DNA from: Solanum dulcamara
Taxonomy: Eukaryota > Streptophyta > Magnoliopsida > Solanales > Solanaceae
Length of the DNA stretch: 64,000 nt
Assembly: GCF_947179165.1 (NCBI RefSeq)
Contig: NC_077247.1
Coordinates: 17,592,001-17,656,000 of the forward strand
Direction: 5' to 3'
Each line of letters begins with the position of its first letter. Position 1 is the first letter of the stretch. The notes under the pieces are model-generated. The model had not been told where the DNA came from, did no database searches, and saw only the letters and a list, made by a program, of their open reading frames with translations. Positions 50,801-60,200 of this stretch are shown here, in pieces. The translations under genes and the position numbers were made by a program.

Positions 50801-52654
50801 AAAGATATAATCCCCATCAGTGTGTGACTGTAGGCACCCTACCAAAACATTGAAGGGATACCAAGCATAGCTTAGGTAACAGTCTTGGCATAGCAAACTA
50901 AAACCTCATGGTAAGGGGATAACCAGTCCATGCCCAAAATCATATAAAAATATAGCATATCTACCAGAATAAGGTCAACTCTAGTATCATAACTCTGGAT
51001 AGTCATTAAGAAAGACCACAACACCTGATACACTACTAAATCCTTACCCACTAGGGTCGAAACATGAACCATCTCTGCCAAAGACTCATACCTCATACCC
51101 AGCCAGGGAGCATAATAGAAAAACACATTCAAATAACTGGATAATAGATCAAATAAACATGTAGAAGGCTGGTGGCATAATAGAAGTGTACTTGTAATCA
51201 CATCATCGGATGCCTCAAACTCTTCCCTTATCTAAGTTGCATACTAATGGCCCTAAGTACTTCTGCCCGGTGCATTTAACCTACCTCCAGACCTTCCTCC
51301 CCATGGTTCACGTCTAGCCCCTTATCGGCCACCCCAATGATCCTAGTCTTGAACTATGCCTCTGACTGGAGGTACTGCTGTCACTGGTCTAGCTGCTAGA
51401 GGAGCTAGTACAATCACCCCTCGCCCTAGATAAGGGAATTCTTAGGACATATGATCTAAGCTACCACATCCATAAAACCTTAAAGATAAATGCCCTATAA
51501 TAACCAGACCATGATAGGAAGGGAGCGAATCTGATCCTTTTGAGCTCTGGCCCATGCTAGGACCACCCTATTGATGTTGACTACTCTTGGAAGTAGGTAA
51601 TGCCACCTGAAAAGGTCGACTGGATTGGCTCTACTAAAAAATCTGGAGAGGCATGCTATAGGAGTCCCTCTCTTTAGTCTTAGACCTGTTGTAGGTACCC
51701 TGGTAGCAAGGTTTCTTATCACTGCCCCCTTGGGCCTGGTGATGAATATGCTTCATGGACTTGGCATGGGTTGCCACATCTAGAAATGAAAGGCTTGCTG
51801 AAGCTATATTCTTTTGTCAACCCTCAGTTTGTACCGCAACCTACGCACAAAACAATAAACTCTCTCCTCTTCTATGAGTAAAATTATGGTGGCATAGTGG
51901 GACAACTCATGGAACCTCGCATCATACTCTGAGATGGTCATGAAGCCCTACTCCAACTTGGAGAACTGATCATGAAGCCTATCTCTGATGCTCTATGGTA
52001 CGTAATGGGCCAAGAAAGCCTTCGAGAACTCATCCCATAATATAAAAGGAGACACAAATGACCTATAATTCAAGTAGCGTCACCACTATATGGTGAGCCC
52101 ATAAAAATGATGCAATGAAGTCATCTCCTCTTAACTACACGAGGCCTAAGGACTTAAGCTGCTACTGGTATTTGTTAAGAATTCATGAGAGTCCTCCCAG
52201 TTGCTCCAATAAACATCAATGGTGAAAGCTTCTGAAATACCTCGAGCATCTTTTGCTTATGCAGTGGCATAACCCTATCATTTATACTCGGCTGTGCGTC
52301 CATGTTAGCGGGTAGTGGATGGCGCTCTGGGCTATTGCAGTAGGCTGAACATGCAGTGTTAGGGCTGGGTCTAGAGCTGGTGCGCCTCATCTGACTTATT
52401 GCTGCAAGAATCTGGGTGATTATGGACAAAATCTCTAGTGCTGCAGCTGATGGCTGGGCTAGTCATGGCCCCACCGAATGTGGAGGTACGTATGCTGCCT
52501 CTGGCTCCACCTTAAGCGTATGAGCCTCCTCTCTATATTGAGCCGGTGTTATAGCCCTCGCACAACCTCTAGGTCAGCCTCTACCCCTATCGCGGGCTCT
52601 ATCTGATGGCTCAAGTACATCATCCATGGCTGTTATGCCTCATGTGTGAGCCAT
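47870..52654 (-). pseudogene. gag-pol pseudogene of element F3
   Basis: The gag ATG is at 52654 (MAHT, then a stop, then a GRG-rich stretch). A Gag fragment lies at 52175-52429 and a knuckle region around 51400-51720. The protease end with MILGMDWLSPYHEV is at 50872-51201. RT at 50351-50638 has [18 protein letters not shown], and its catalytic motif reads FIND (50155-50166) instead of FIDD. RNase H linker sequence (DFDLSIIYYSGKANV) is at 49249-49461. The integrase core with WVIVDRLTKSAYLIP is at 48470-48919. A TWETDKK-like chromodomain tail is near 47900-47990. Numerous stops and frameshifts make it non-functional. Confidence 0.83.
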
Positions 52655-52846
52655 ACTGCAAAAGAGTGAAACAAGTTAGATTTCAAGGAACTAATAAGAA
52701 ACATGCTGCAAGAAGGTGAGACAAAATAGAAAGTTTTCCTAACATCATCATGTAGCCTCCCGATGATAAGTTATGAACGTCTCTACACCAATCAGCATGA
52801 TTCTACTAGACGTTAGCTTTGTACAAGTGAGACTAGTGAACCTGGG

Positions 52847-52858
52847 GCTCTGATACAA
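52847..52858 (-). other. tRNA-iMet primer binding site, element F3
   Basis: The minus strand reads TTGTATCAGAGC, 11 of 12 bases of the iMet site, beside the LTR end at 52861. Confidence 0.8.
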
Positions 52859-53106
52859 CCTTATCACTACCCAAGTTTTCGAGTCATAACGTCCCCTATT
52901 ATAAACCACTAATAGGTAAGCTAACCATAACCCGTAATAGCTAGTAATAGATTTAAGGGTAGAGACTTAATAAAAATAAGCAATTTTAACATAAATGTAT
53001 AAATAAGCAAAAGACAAACCAAAATGAATATATAAAACTGATCCCTCTCAGAACATAGAAGTCACTAGTATAGAGCTGGCTAAATAAAAGAGTGGTGGAA
53101 CCCATC

Positions 53107-53537
53107 GGTGGCCCCTCAAAGTTGGCACCAACTTTCACTTAGATACTTCAACTAAGATTTATTCATTTTATACACCTCAAGTAAGGTTCCGATGTGTCAT
53201 TTTGATACTTTTTTACAATCACCTAAATATCTAAAGTGTGTGTAATACACTTGCCGTTGAAGTGTTAAAGTGACTAATTAAATGAAGTTAATGACCACTT
53301 TTTTCTAATCAAAAGTCATTATTTTAAAATTATTTTTGTTATATCTGTCATATTTCTTCATTTAATTAGTCACTTTGATACATCAGCGTCAAATGTATTA
53401 CACACACTTTAGATATTTGGGTGGTTGTAAAAAAAGTGTCAAAATGACACATCAGAACCTTACTTGAGGTGTCTAAAATGAACAAAGCTTAGTTGAGGTG
53501 TCTAAGTGAAAGTTGGTGCCAACTTTGAGGGGCCACC
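53107..53537. mobile_element. Foldback MITE (431 bp, long inverted arms)
   Basis: The first and last about 190 bp are near-perfect reverse complements. The ends are ggtggcccctcaaagttgg on the left and the reverse complement of the same word on the right. Arm pairs such as tgacacatcagaacc/ggttccgatgtgtca show only scattered mismatches. There is no coding sequence. The comparison with 44990-45030 of the other LTR confirms an insertion, but no clean target duplication could be set. The family is unknown; long inverted arms suggest a Mutator- or Foldback-like MITE. Confidence 0.85.
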
Positions 53538-54095
53538 AAAGTGTGTCCCAAAAGTGGACCATTGAACAAGACCTGTCTCAAAAAGTAAAAAGACTAGTCT
53601 ATACATATAGATGGAGACTAGAATAGTGCCAAATACCAAGTGCTCACCTCTGTCTCGGAATCAGAAAAATCAAAGCTAGAATCAACATTGGCAACTAGTG
53701 CTCATACTTGTATCATGAAAACATATGCAGAGTATAGTATGAGTACCAAAACAATAGGTACCCTAGAGGCATCAAATGCCGATTGAGCTTGGAAAGTAAA
53801 GGCAATATAAAAAGAGGGAATAGATAAATCAAAGGGGAATGCACACGAGTGTAGAAAGAACTAACTAAATTAATCTACAGCTAAACTATACCTAACTAGA
53901 CCCCAATAAGCCTATAAGGTACACTCGTGCACAAGTTTAATAAAAAACAAAAAACACACCCATAAGCTTGATGAGTACCCATAATATATATAGATATTGA
54001 GATCTAAAAATGAGAACCAAAAGCCGAAGAATATAGAACCAGAGCCTCAACCCAATCTAGTAAAATTTGACAGTACAGAGGCCATACCTCTCTAA

Positions 54096-54632
54096 TCATA
54101 CTACATTAATGTTCAAACATTTCTTAAATATTCATGCATGCCTACATACTTAGTACATTCAAAATACTAACGCATACTATTTTACCTACGTGATATCACC
54201 ATGTAGGGACCATCATTGCTCCACATTCACCTCCTCATGGCTAGTTTGATTATTAAAGGCTACATAGTTTGTGAGTTCCCATGTTTCAGGAACAATATCT
54301 CTTTTCTTTTCTAGCTCATGTTATGTAAAGACTTTTGGATTTGTTTTGGTACTTGTTCCATTTATTATGAGGGTGAGTTAGGGACATTTCTTAGCCCTCA
54401 CCAAGTCTATATGTAGAGGTATGTTTGGAAATAGATTTATGATGTTTTAAAGCTGTTAGTGACTCTTATTCTATGATGTTCTCCCTTAGTCCCATTCCCT
54501 ATTTATTTTTGCTTATTATTATCATATGTCGTTACCTATGAAAGCTAAATGAATGCTAAGAGTCTTAGGTGAGGTACCTTCGGGTGTCTCATTCATCGTG
54601 TTGCATATAGGCCTTAGGTTTGGGTTGTGACA
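54096..54632 (+). mobile_element. Truncated Tekay-like LTR 3' end
   Basis: It matches the last about 530 bp of the Tekay LTR (acatacttagtacattcaaa, then tgatatcaccatgtaggga, ending ggttgtgaca). F3 LTR sequence flanks it on both sides. The 5' part is missing and no target duplication is visible, so it came by deletion or recombination after insertion. Confidence 0.8.
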
Positions 54633-55102
54633 AACTACCCAATACCAAATCCAACTAATCAACATGAAATTACATTTCAAGCTCAATCTAAAGAAGGGAA
54701 AACCATAGCCTACCTGTGGGGTGATCACACATGCTCCAAAATCACAAAACCAGAACTTTCCCTTTCCTAATGGCATCTGAATTTTGTAACGCTATCAAAA
54801 ATAGGTACACAACATTAAAATGATCATTTTGTCATTAAAATCATCTAATTCAGAGACAGACCAATTTTGTAGAAGAAAATAAGAATGTGGGACCGCTCTA
54901 ATAATTCTGTAATTAACTCCATAAATAGTCTTAAGCAATACCCTGAACTTGTGTTCCAAAATGGAATACAATTCAGGGCTCAAATTAGCCCAAACAACAA
55001 CATGCAAGAATTTCAAAAATTAAGCTTAAGAATACATCAATAGCAGCAGTTATAACACATTTTTACCTCAAAATACGAGTCCCCAACACTTTTTGAGCAC
55101 CA

Positions 55103-55496
55103 GTTGCAAGCCTTGATTCAAGCTTGGAGAGGTATGATTCAGAGACAGGGGTGGGCAGTTGGCATTTCGTACTATCTGATCTCCATCTGTATGTATAGAC
55201 TAGTCTTTTTCTTTTTGAGACAAGTCTTATTCAATGGTCCACTTTTGGGACTTGCACTCTTTTGTTTAGCCAGCTCTATACTAGTGACTTCCAAGTTTTG
55301 GAGTATCACTTGTATACATTCATTTTTATTTATCTTCTGCTTATTTATGCTATTTACGTTAGAATTGCTTATTCTTATTTAGTTTCTACCCTTAAAGCTA
55401 TTACTAGTTTTTTTGGGGTATGGATTGACTTACCTATTGGTGGATTATAGTAGGTGCCATCGTGACTCAAGAAATATTGTCATGACAAATAATAAG
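55103..55496 (+). repeat. F3-family LTR 3' end in inverted orientation
   Basis: It matches the end of the solo LTR at 42510-42865 (gcagttggcat, actagtgacttccaa, tggattatagtaggtgccat) and ends gtcatgaca. It points opposite to the F3 5' LTR that it abuts. Confidence 0.75.
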
Positions 55497-56307
55497 CTTT
55501 TTTTAATTTGTCTTATAAATTTTAGTATTTTCAAATATTATATCACTAGGTAGCCCTTTTGTGCTATGTAGCCTTTTGTTGGTACAAAGTAATGAAAGCC
55601 CTCGTTTAAAGAATGTGACATGAAAAGAAAGAGGGGAAAAATTGCTTGAAAAAAAATAAAGATTGAAGTGTTGTTGATGAGATGAAATAACTAGTGAAAC
55701 AATTGTTGAACAGAGGGCTGAAAATAATAGAAAACAATAATGGGTGATGAAGTCTTTAAGTGCAAAGTGCTTAGAGAATTGTAAGTCACTATTATATAGT
55801 TTTCCTACCCGTCCCCTAACCTACATTAAAACCCGGTAAAGTCCTATTTGATTCTATTCGAGCATGATTAATTAGTGAAGATGTACATAATGGGAAAGCC
55901 TATGGTTCTTTATGCATAAACGTGCATTCTTTTTTGAGTGCGTCAGTTATTCTTTGAAGCTAAATTCTTCATTTATACTCATTTCCTTACATTGAGTGTG
56001 TAGACTATTTTTTCTTGTGAGGAAACTTGTTTCATGATAGATAGGTAATTTTATTAGCTTTGTTTGTTGGAGTAGGTGAGGAAGCTTAAATTTGATGAGT
56101 TAGAGTGCTTCCTTGAGGTTAGGAGGTTAGAAGTTTGTTATTTTATTTTATATCTTGCATAAAGATCAAAGTGTACTTGGTGTTTTAAAATTTTTGTGTG
56201 GCCTAATTCTTTATATCAACCAAAGTTGTGGTATTCCTATCTTGATATTTTTTTTGATGAACTTCAATGCTTGCTCGAGGAAGAGCAAATTTTTAAGTGT
56301 GGAGTGG
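55497..56307 (+). other. Internal region of element C, right part
   Basis: AT-rich and non-coding. It ends in a word like a polypurine tract (aagtgtggagtgg) before the LTR start. Assignment to element C rests on the LTR that follows. Confidence 0.5.
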
Positions 56308-56511
56308 TGAGATGAAGCCAAAAATACATAAATTTAGTCATTTGCCTCACATTTAGTATTTTTATTTGTTCTTTTCAACCATGAATTTTATGAATTATGC
56401 TTAATAATGTGTTTTATTTGTAGGATTAAATTGGCAAAAAGATGAAGAGATTTGAAGCTAAAATGAATTAAAGTTGGAAGATTATAGAACGTAATAAAGA
56501 ATGCAATTTAA
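56308..56511 (+). repeat. Start of the 3' LTR of element C, truncated
   Basis: It aligns with 38101-38310: gccaaaaatacata, tttatttgtaggattaaattgg and agattatagaa occur in the same order. It breaks off at 56511 where an A-family LTR fragment begins. Confidence 0.75.
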
Positions 56512-57046
56512 TGGTCGGTACTCGAAAATCATTATTGGTCCCAAACAAACCCTTGGCATAGATGACTACTAAGAGGAAGACTAAACTCAATAGTAAAGCT
56601 TTAAAAAAGGTGAGCATTCAAAACACTTTAAAAGTAAACTCAACTATTGTCTGAAATTATCTAATATTATAAAATAATGACAATACATACTCTTAAAATT
56701 GGACTGACTCAACTCAATCTGTGAAGCCTCTATAACTATGAGTAGGTGCCAGGATTGGCCCACAAATACCTCAAAAGAAATACTAGTACTAAATCAAATA
56801 ACTATTAATGAGTCCTACGAAAGCAAGGAGGACTCACCAAAAGCTTATGAAGATGTGATATCACTGGAGCGCCTATTGATGATATCAAACACTTGTATTT
56901 GCACCATAAAATGATGCATGTTAAAAGATGTCAGTGCATAAAATATATTATATGTAAAATGGATGAATGAAATAACAAACTAACTGAAAGGAAACACTGA
57001 TAATAACTTGACTGAAATGGAAAGAATGAATGTAAAGTAAAACATG

Positions 57047-57086
<40 letters not shown>

Positions 57087-58080
57087 TCTAAAATTAAATA
57101 CTTTACTTCTTGGGGGAGTTTCTCTAACAAAAAACAATCATTATGAGCCTTGTGATGATACAACATTTTTCCCACGTTACGAGAGCCATCCTATACCTTC
57201 CAAGAATATAAGAAAACATCTCAACTTATGGATCCATCTAAATAAAAGTCCTCTTTGGGGACTAAAGTGAGGAGTCGCCTGAACTAGCAGGACGATCCTA
57301 TCTACACTAGTGGCGTAGGTTATGTGGTTTGAGTTATCTTAACTCATTCCTAAATCAATTCTAAATACTCCTCCAAAACATTAGTTAATGCTCATATAAT
57401 GACTCCGAGTAAAATACTCAAATTGCTTTTCTTAAATCTCATTGAAATTTTCTCAAACTGGCTTAATATCTTTCTCAACTCTTTATACATTCTTTAAAAA
57501 TGAACATACTTCTCTCAATTCTAGTAAATGTATTCATTTAGAATTATTCATGTTCCTCAAATTGTCAAAATAAAAGTAATGAATAATGCTTTCCATTTTC
57601 TCAAACTCGTTCTAAAAATAATTAGTAATGCAAAACTTTATAATTCAAGTAATGCACTCGAGATACTCAATTTCCCTCAAAACTCTTATTTTACTCGTGG
57701 ATTTGAAATACACTTTCCTTAACTGAAACTTTGCATATTATGAATCAATGTAACAACTCTATCAGGGTTCTTGTGGAATTAAGAATGAACTACAAGTCAA
57801 GGATCAAAATTATATAATTAAATACAATTCCAATAAATATACATGAAACTCAATGATAAAAAGCATTACTCCTTCGAAAAAACTCAAAACAAATTCGGTT
57901 AGAACTCTAACTTGAACTCTTACTAACTGAATTTAGATGTAGGCATGAGGAAAAACTTAGTCCAATACTCTGAGTATCGTTACATACTCGGAAGCACAAT
58001 ATTCTTGGAGAAACATGAAGAACTCGATGAAGACTCTTGAAAACCCTAGTTTTTCTCCTTTTGGAACCTTTCTCTAAGTC
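56512..58080 (-). repeat. A-family LTR fragment (R-U5 part)
   Basis: It aligns with 4314 to about 5860 of element A (actcgaaaatcattattggt; ataaaatgatg; ctcctctttggggac). It lacks about 28 bp of the LTR end and all of U3. It stops at the word that begins the transcribed part of the neighbouring LTR (reverse complement CTCAAGACTTAGAG). Confidence 0.75.
57048..57084. repeat. (AT)n microsatellite
   Basis: About 18 AT units within the A-family LTR fragment. They are absent at the matching place near 4890 in element A. The minus-strand Tyr-Ile frame across it is an artefact. Confidence 0.95.
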
Positions 58081-59245
58081 TTGAGTAACACCCCCCAAAG
58101 TTCATAAGCTCAGATCTGACCTTGGAAAAAATCAGAAGAACTAAAGGTGCAGAAAAAGGGATTTTTATGGACTGGGAAAGGATTCGTTGACCTAAGATTA
58201 GGTTGGGAAATTTCGAAGGGAGGATTTACGGACCCCACGGGAACATAAGCTTTTATGAGCCGTGGACTAATTTGTGAACCACCTTTCCTAAGAACTCATA
58301 AACCTCACTTTTCATGGGCACTTGTACCGCCTGTGGATGTGGTTATAGCCTGTAAAAGCTTCCATAGAAGACAACCCTCAAGAATTAGACCTCTGTTCCA
58401 TTCATGAACACCTTCACAAGCCGTGAAAATATGTATGGTCCATGAAAGGAGCCCGTAGACAGCTCTGCTCAGCTTTTAGTATGGGTTATATATGTCTTTT
58501 TTGACCCTCTCACAATCTAATTCTTGACATTTTGGAACCTAATTATGTCTCTTAACAGTACCATATAACAATTTCTTCCTCATAATCACTCTCAAGAGTT
58601 AGAGCAAGGTTTCAAGAGGAGAAAAACTAGGGTTTAAAGAGTGTTCATCGAATTTTTGAAGGTTCTTTAAGAAGATTATTCTTTCAGGTATGTAAGACTA
58701 ATAATAGTGTTGGACTGAATTTGTTCTCACGCACTACATCTAAATTAAGATAGCAAGAGTCTATCCTAGGGGATTTAACCCAATCTTTTTATTGAAATTT
58801 AAGTTTCTATGACTCTTTTTTATTGAATACAATTCTCTTTCATTGAGTTTATGAATCCTTACATGATTCTAGTTATTGAATAATGTTCATGCTTATTTTT
58901 CACATCAACCCTAATTATGTTATTGAAGGTTTTACATTGGTATACATTATGCATTATTTTCAGTTAGAGTAAAAATATTTCAAAATGATGAGTAAAAAAG
59001 AGTTTTAAGGAAACATGAGTGTCCCAGATACATTACTTGATTTTGACTCTTTTCATTACTATTCATTATGCATGATTTTTAGAGTTTTGAGTGAGTTAAA
59101 GTATTTTGAATTTATCATCAAGAATGAGTTTTGAGGGAACTTGAATAATTCTAAATGCATTACTTGTATTGAGAAAAGCATGAGTATTTTAAAAGAAAGC
59201 ATAAAGAGTTTGAGAAAGGAATTTCAGTCAGATAAGTCAATTTTG
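58081..59245 (+). repeat. A-family LTR, 5' part, inverted relative to its neighbour
   Basis: It starts near tgagtaacacccccc (a changed TGTAACACCC) and carries a U3 with repeated ccgtggac and ccgtgaaa words (58240-58460). It then runs into gagaaaaactagggtttaaag, the mirror of 58040-58055 in the minus-strand fragment. It ends where another LTR starts at 59246. Confidence 0.6.
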
Positions 59246-60200
59246 TAAGACCTCAAAAGTTGGAAAGTCAGGAAATGGGGTTAAGATGAAAATTTTGCAG
59301 CTTTTGGCACTAGGTAGCCCTCATATATCCCTTCAAGGGTCATGGTGCTCTTCACGAGACATGAAGAGCCATTGGAGGGGTGCTAGTTGATGGAAGGATT
59401 TGGAGAAGGACCATAGAGGGGTCCACGGCTTGTGGTGCTCACCACAGATCATGAAGCCAACCGTGAACCTAACCCCTAAAAACCCCCTCCAACCCAAAAT
59501 AGAGTCCCATTACCATGACCACCACCACCACAGACCATGGTGGGCTTCATGGGCCGTAGTGGGCCTTCTGTGAAGGTGCTTGACTCAGTTTAAGTTAGGG
59601 TAATTTTCTCTTTTCCCTATGTTTTCATTAATGAATGTGGATGGATTTTAGGGGTTTATTCTATCCTATTAACTACCCTAATCCCTCCTAACCCTCTCAT
59701 TCTCACCTTAACACTTAAATTCCAAAATCTTTTCTCTAAAGTTTCCTTTTAAGAGTCTTCCTCCTCCTCAAGTAATTCAAAGAGAAAATCAAGGTCAAGT
59801 TGTCAAGTATAGAGAAAATTAAGGCTTCCAAGATCTAAGGTATGTTGGAATTCATCTATGGAATCCTAAGGTTTACTTCAAATCTCTTTCATAAATTCTT
59901 CTACTATGCCCTAATTTTCCATGAATTCATTGGGTCTACTTATTACCTTCCGGTGAGTAGAGTTGAGCTTATTACTTTCACTTGTGATGATTCCTCATGT
60001 TTTTAGGATGTGGTGCCAGAATAGGTTCTATGCCTTATAGATTAGATTGGATCAAATAGATTCCCCTAATGTACTTGATGAATAAAGGATTTATAACTCA
60101 TTTAAGTCTTCTAGTTCATAAAAATTCATATCCTCAATGCTCATATATATCTTTTACTAATCTAAATATGTTTGTATTAAACTTATGAGAGCACAAGGAT
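59246..60200 (+). repeat. LTR fragment of another gypsy family
   Basis: It starts TGTAAGACCTC and has a U3 with ggtccacggcttgtgg and ccatggtgggcttcatggg type words (59350-59580), then a pyrimidine-rich start region near 59755. The right end was not found; 60200 is a rough limit where the sequence character changes. Confidence 0.5.

Larger units (their letters stand above)
44771..55102 (-). mobile_element. Ty3/gypsy chromovirus F3, decayed, nested in element C
   Basis: The minus-strand order is 5' LTR (52861-55102, incomplete), primer site (52847-52858), gag from the ATG at 52654, protease, RT, RNase H, integrase with chromodomain-like tail (near 47890-48000), and a complete 3' LTR (44771-47839). 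The 5' LTR carries a MITE and a Tekay LTR fragment and has lost about 1 kb of its start. Bases on the left (GATAA) and after the inverted LTR end at 55496 (AATAA) differ by one, a possible target duplication for the whole block. Confidence 0.8.
52861..55102 (-). repeat. Incomplete 5' LTR of element F3 with two insertions
   Basis: It aligns with 44771 to about 46850 of the 3' LTR, in segments 52861-53106, 53538-54095 and 54633-55102. It is interrupted by the MITE and by a Tekay LTR fragment. About 0.8 kb is missing at the second interruption, and about 1 kb of the LTR start is missing at the right, where an inverted LTR end takes over at 55103. Confidence 0.75.
38101..56511 (+). mobile_element. 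Element C: non-autonomous LTR element with tRNA-Asp type primer site, heavily nested
   Basis: The 5' LTR is 38101-42915, of which 39366-42870 is a later solo LTR plus its duplication, so the true length is about 1.31 kb. A primer site follows at 42922. The body is 42939-44770 and 55497-56307, separated by element F3. A matching LTR start recurs at 56308-56511 after a PPT-like aagtgtggagtgg. No RT, integrase or protease is present. The tRNA-Asp primer site and the hairpin block at 43765-43811 suggest the Athila/TAT group of Ty3/gypsy, which is an inference. The 3' LTR is cut at 56511. Confidence 0.65.

Noticed and set aside
56948..57175. 75-codon minus-strand frame
   Set aside because: Crosses an AT microsatellite in an LTR fragment.
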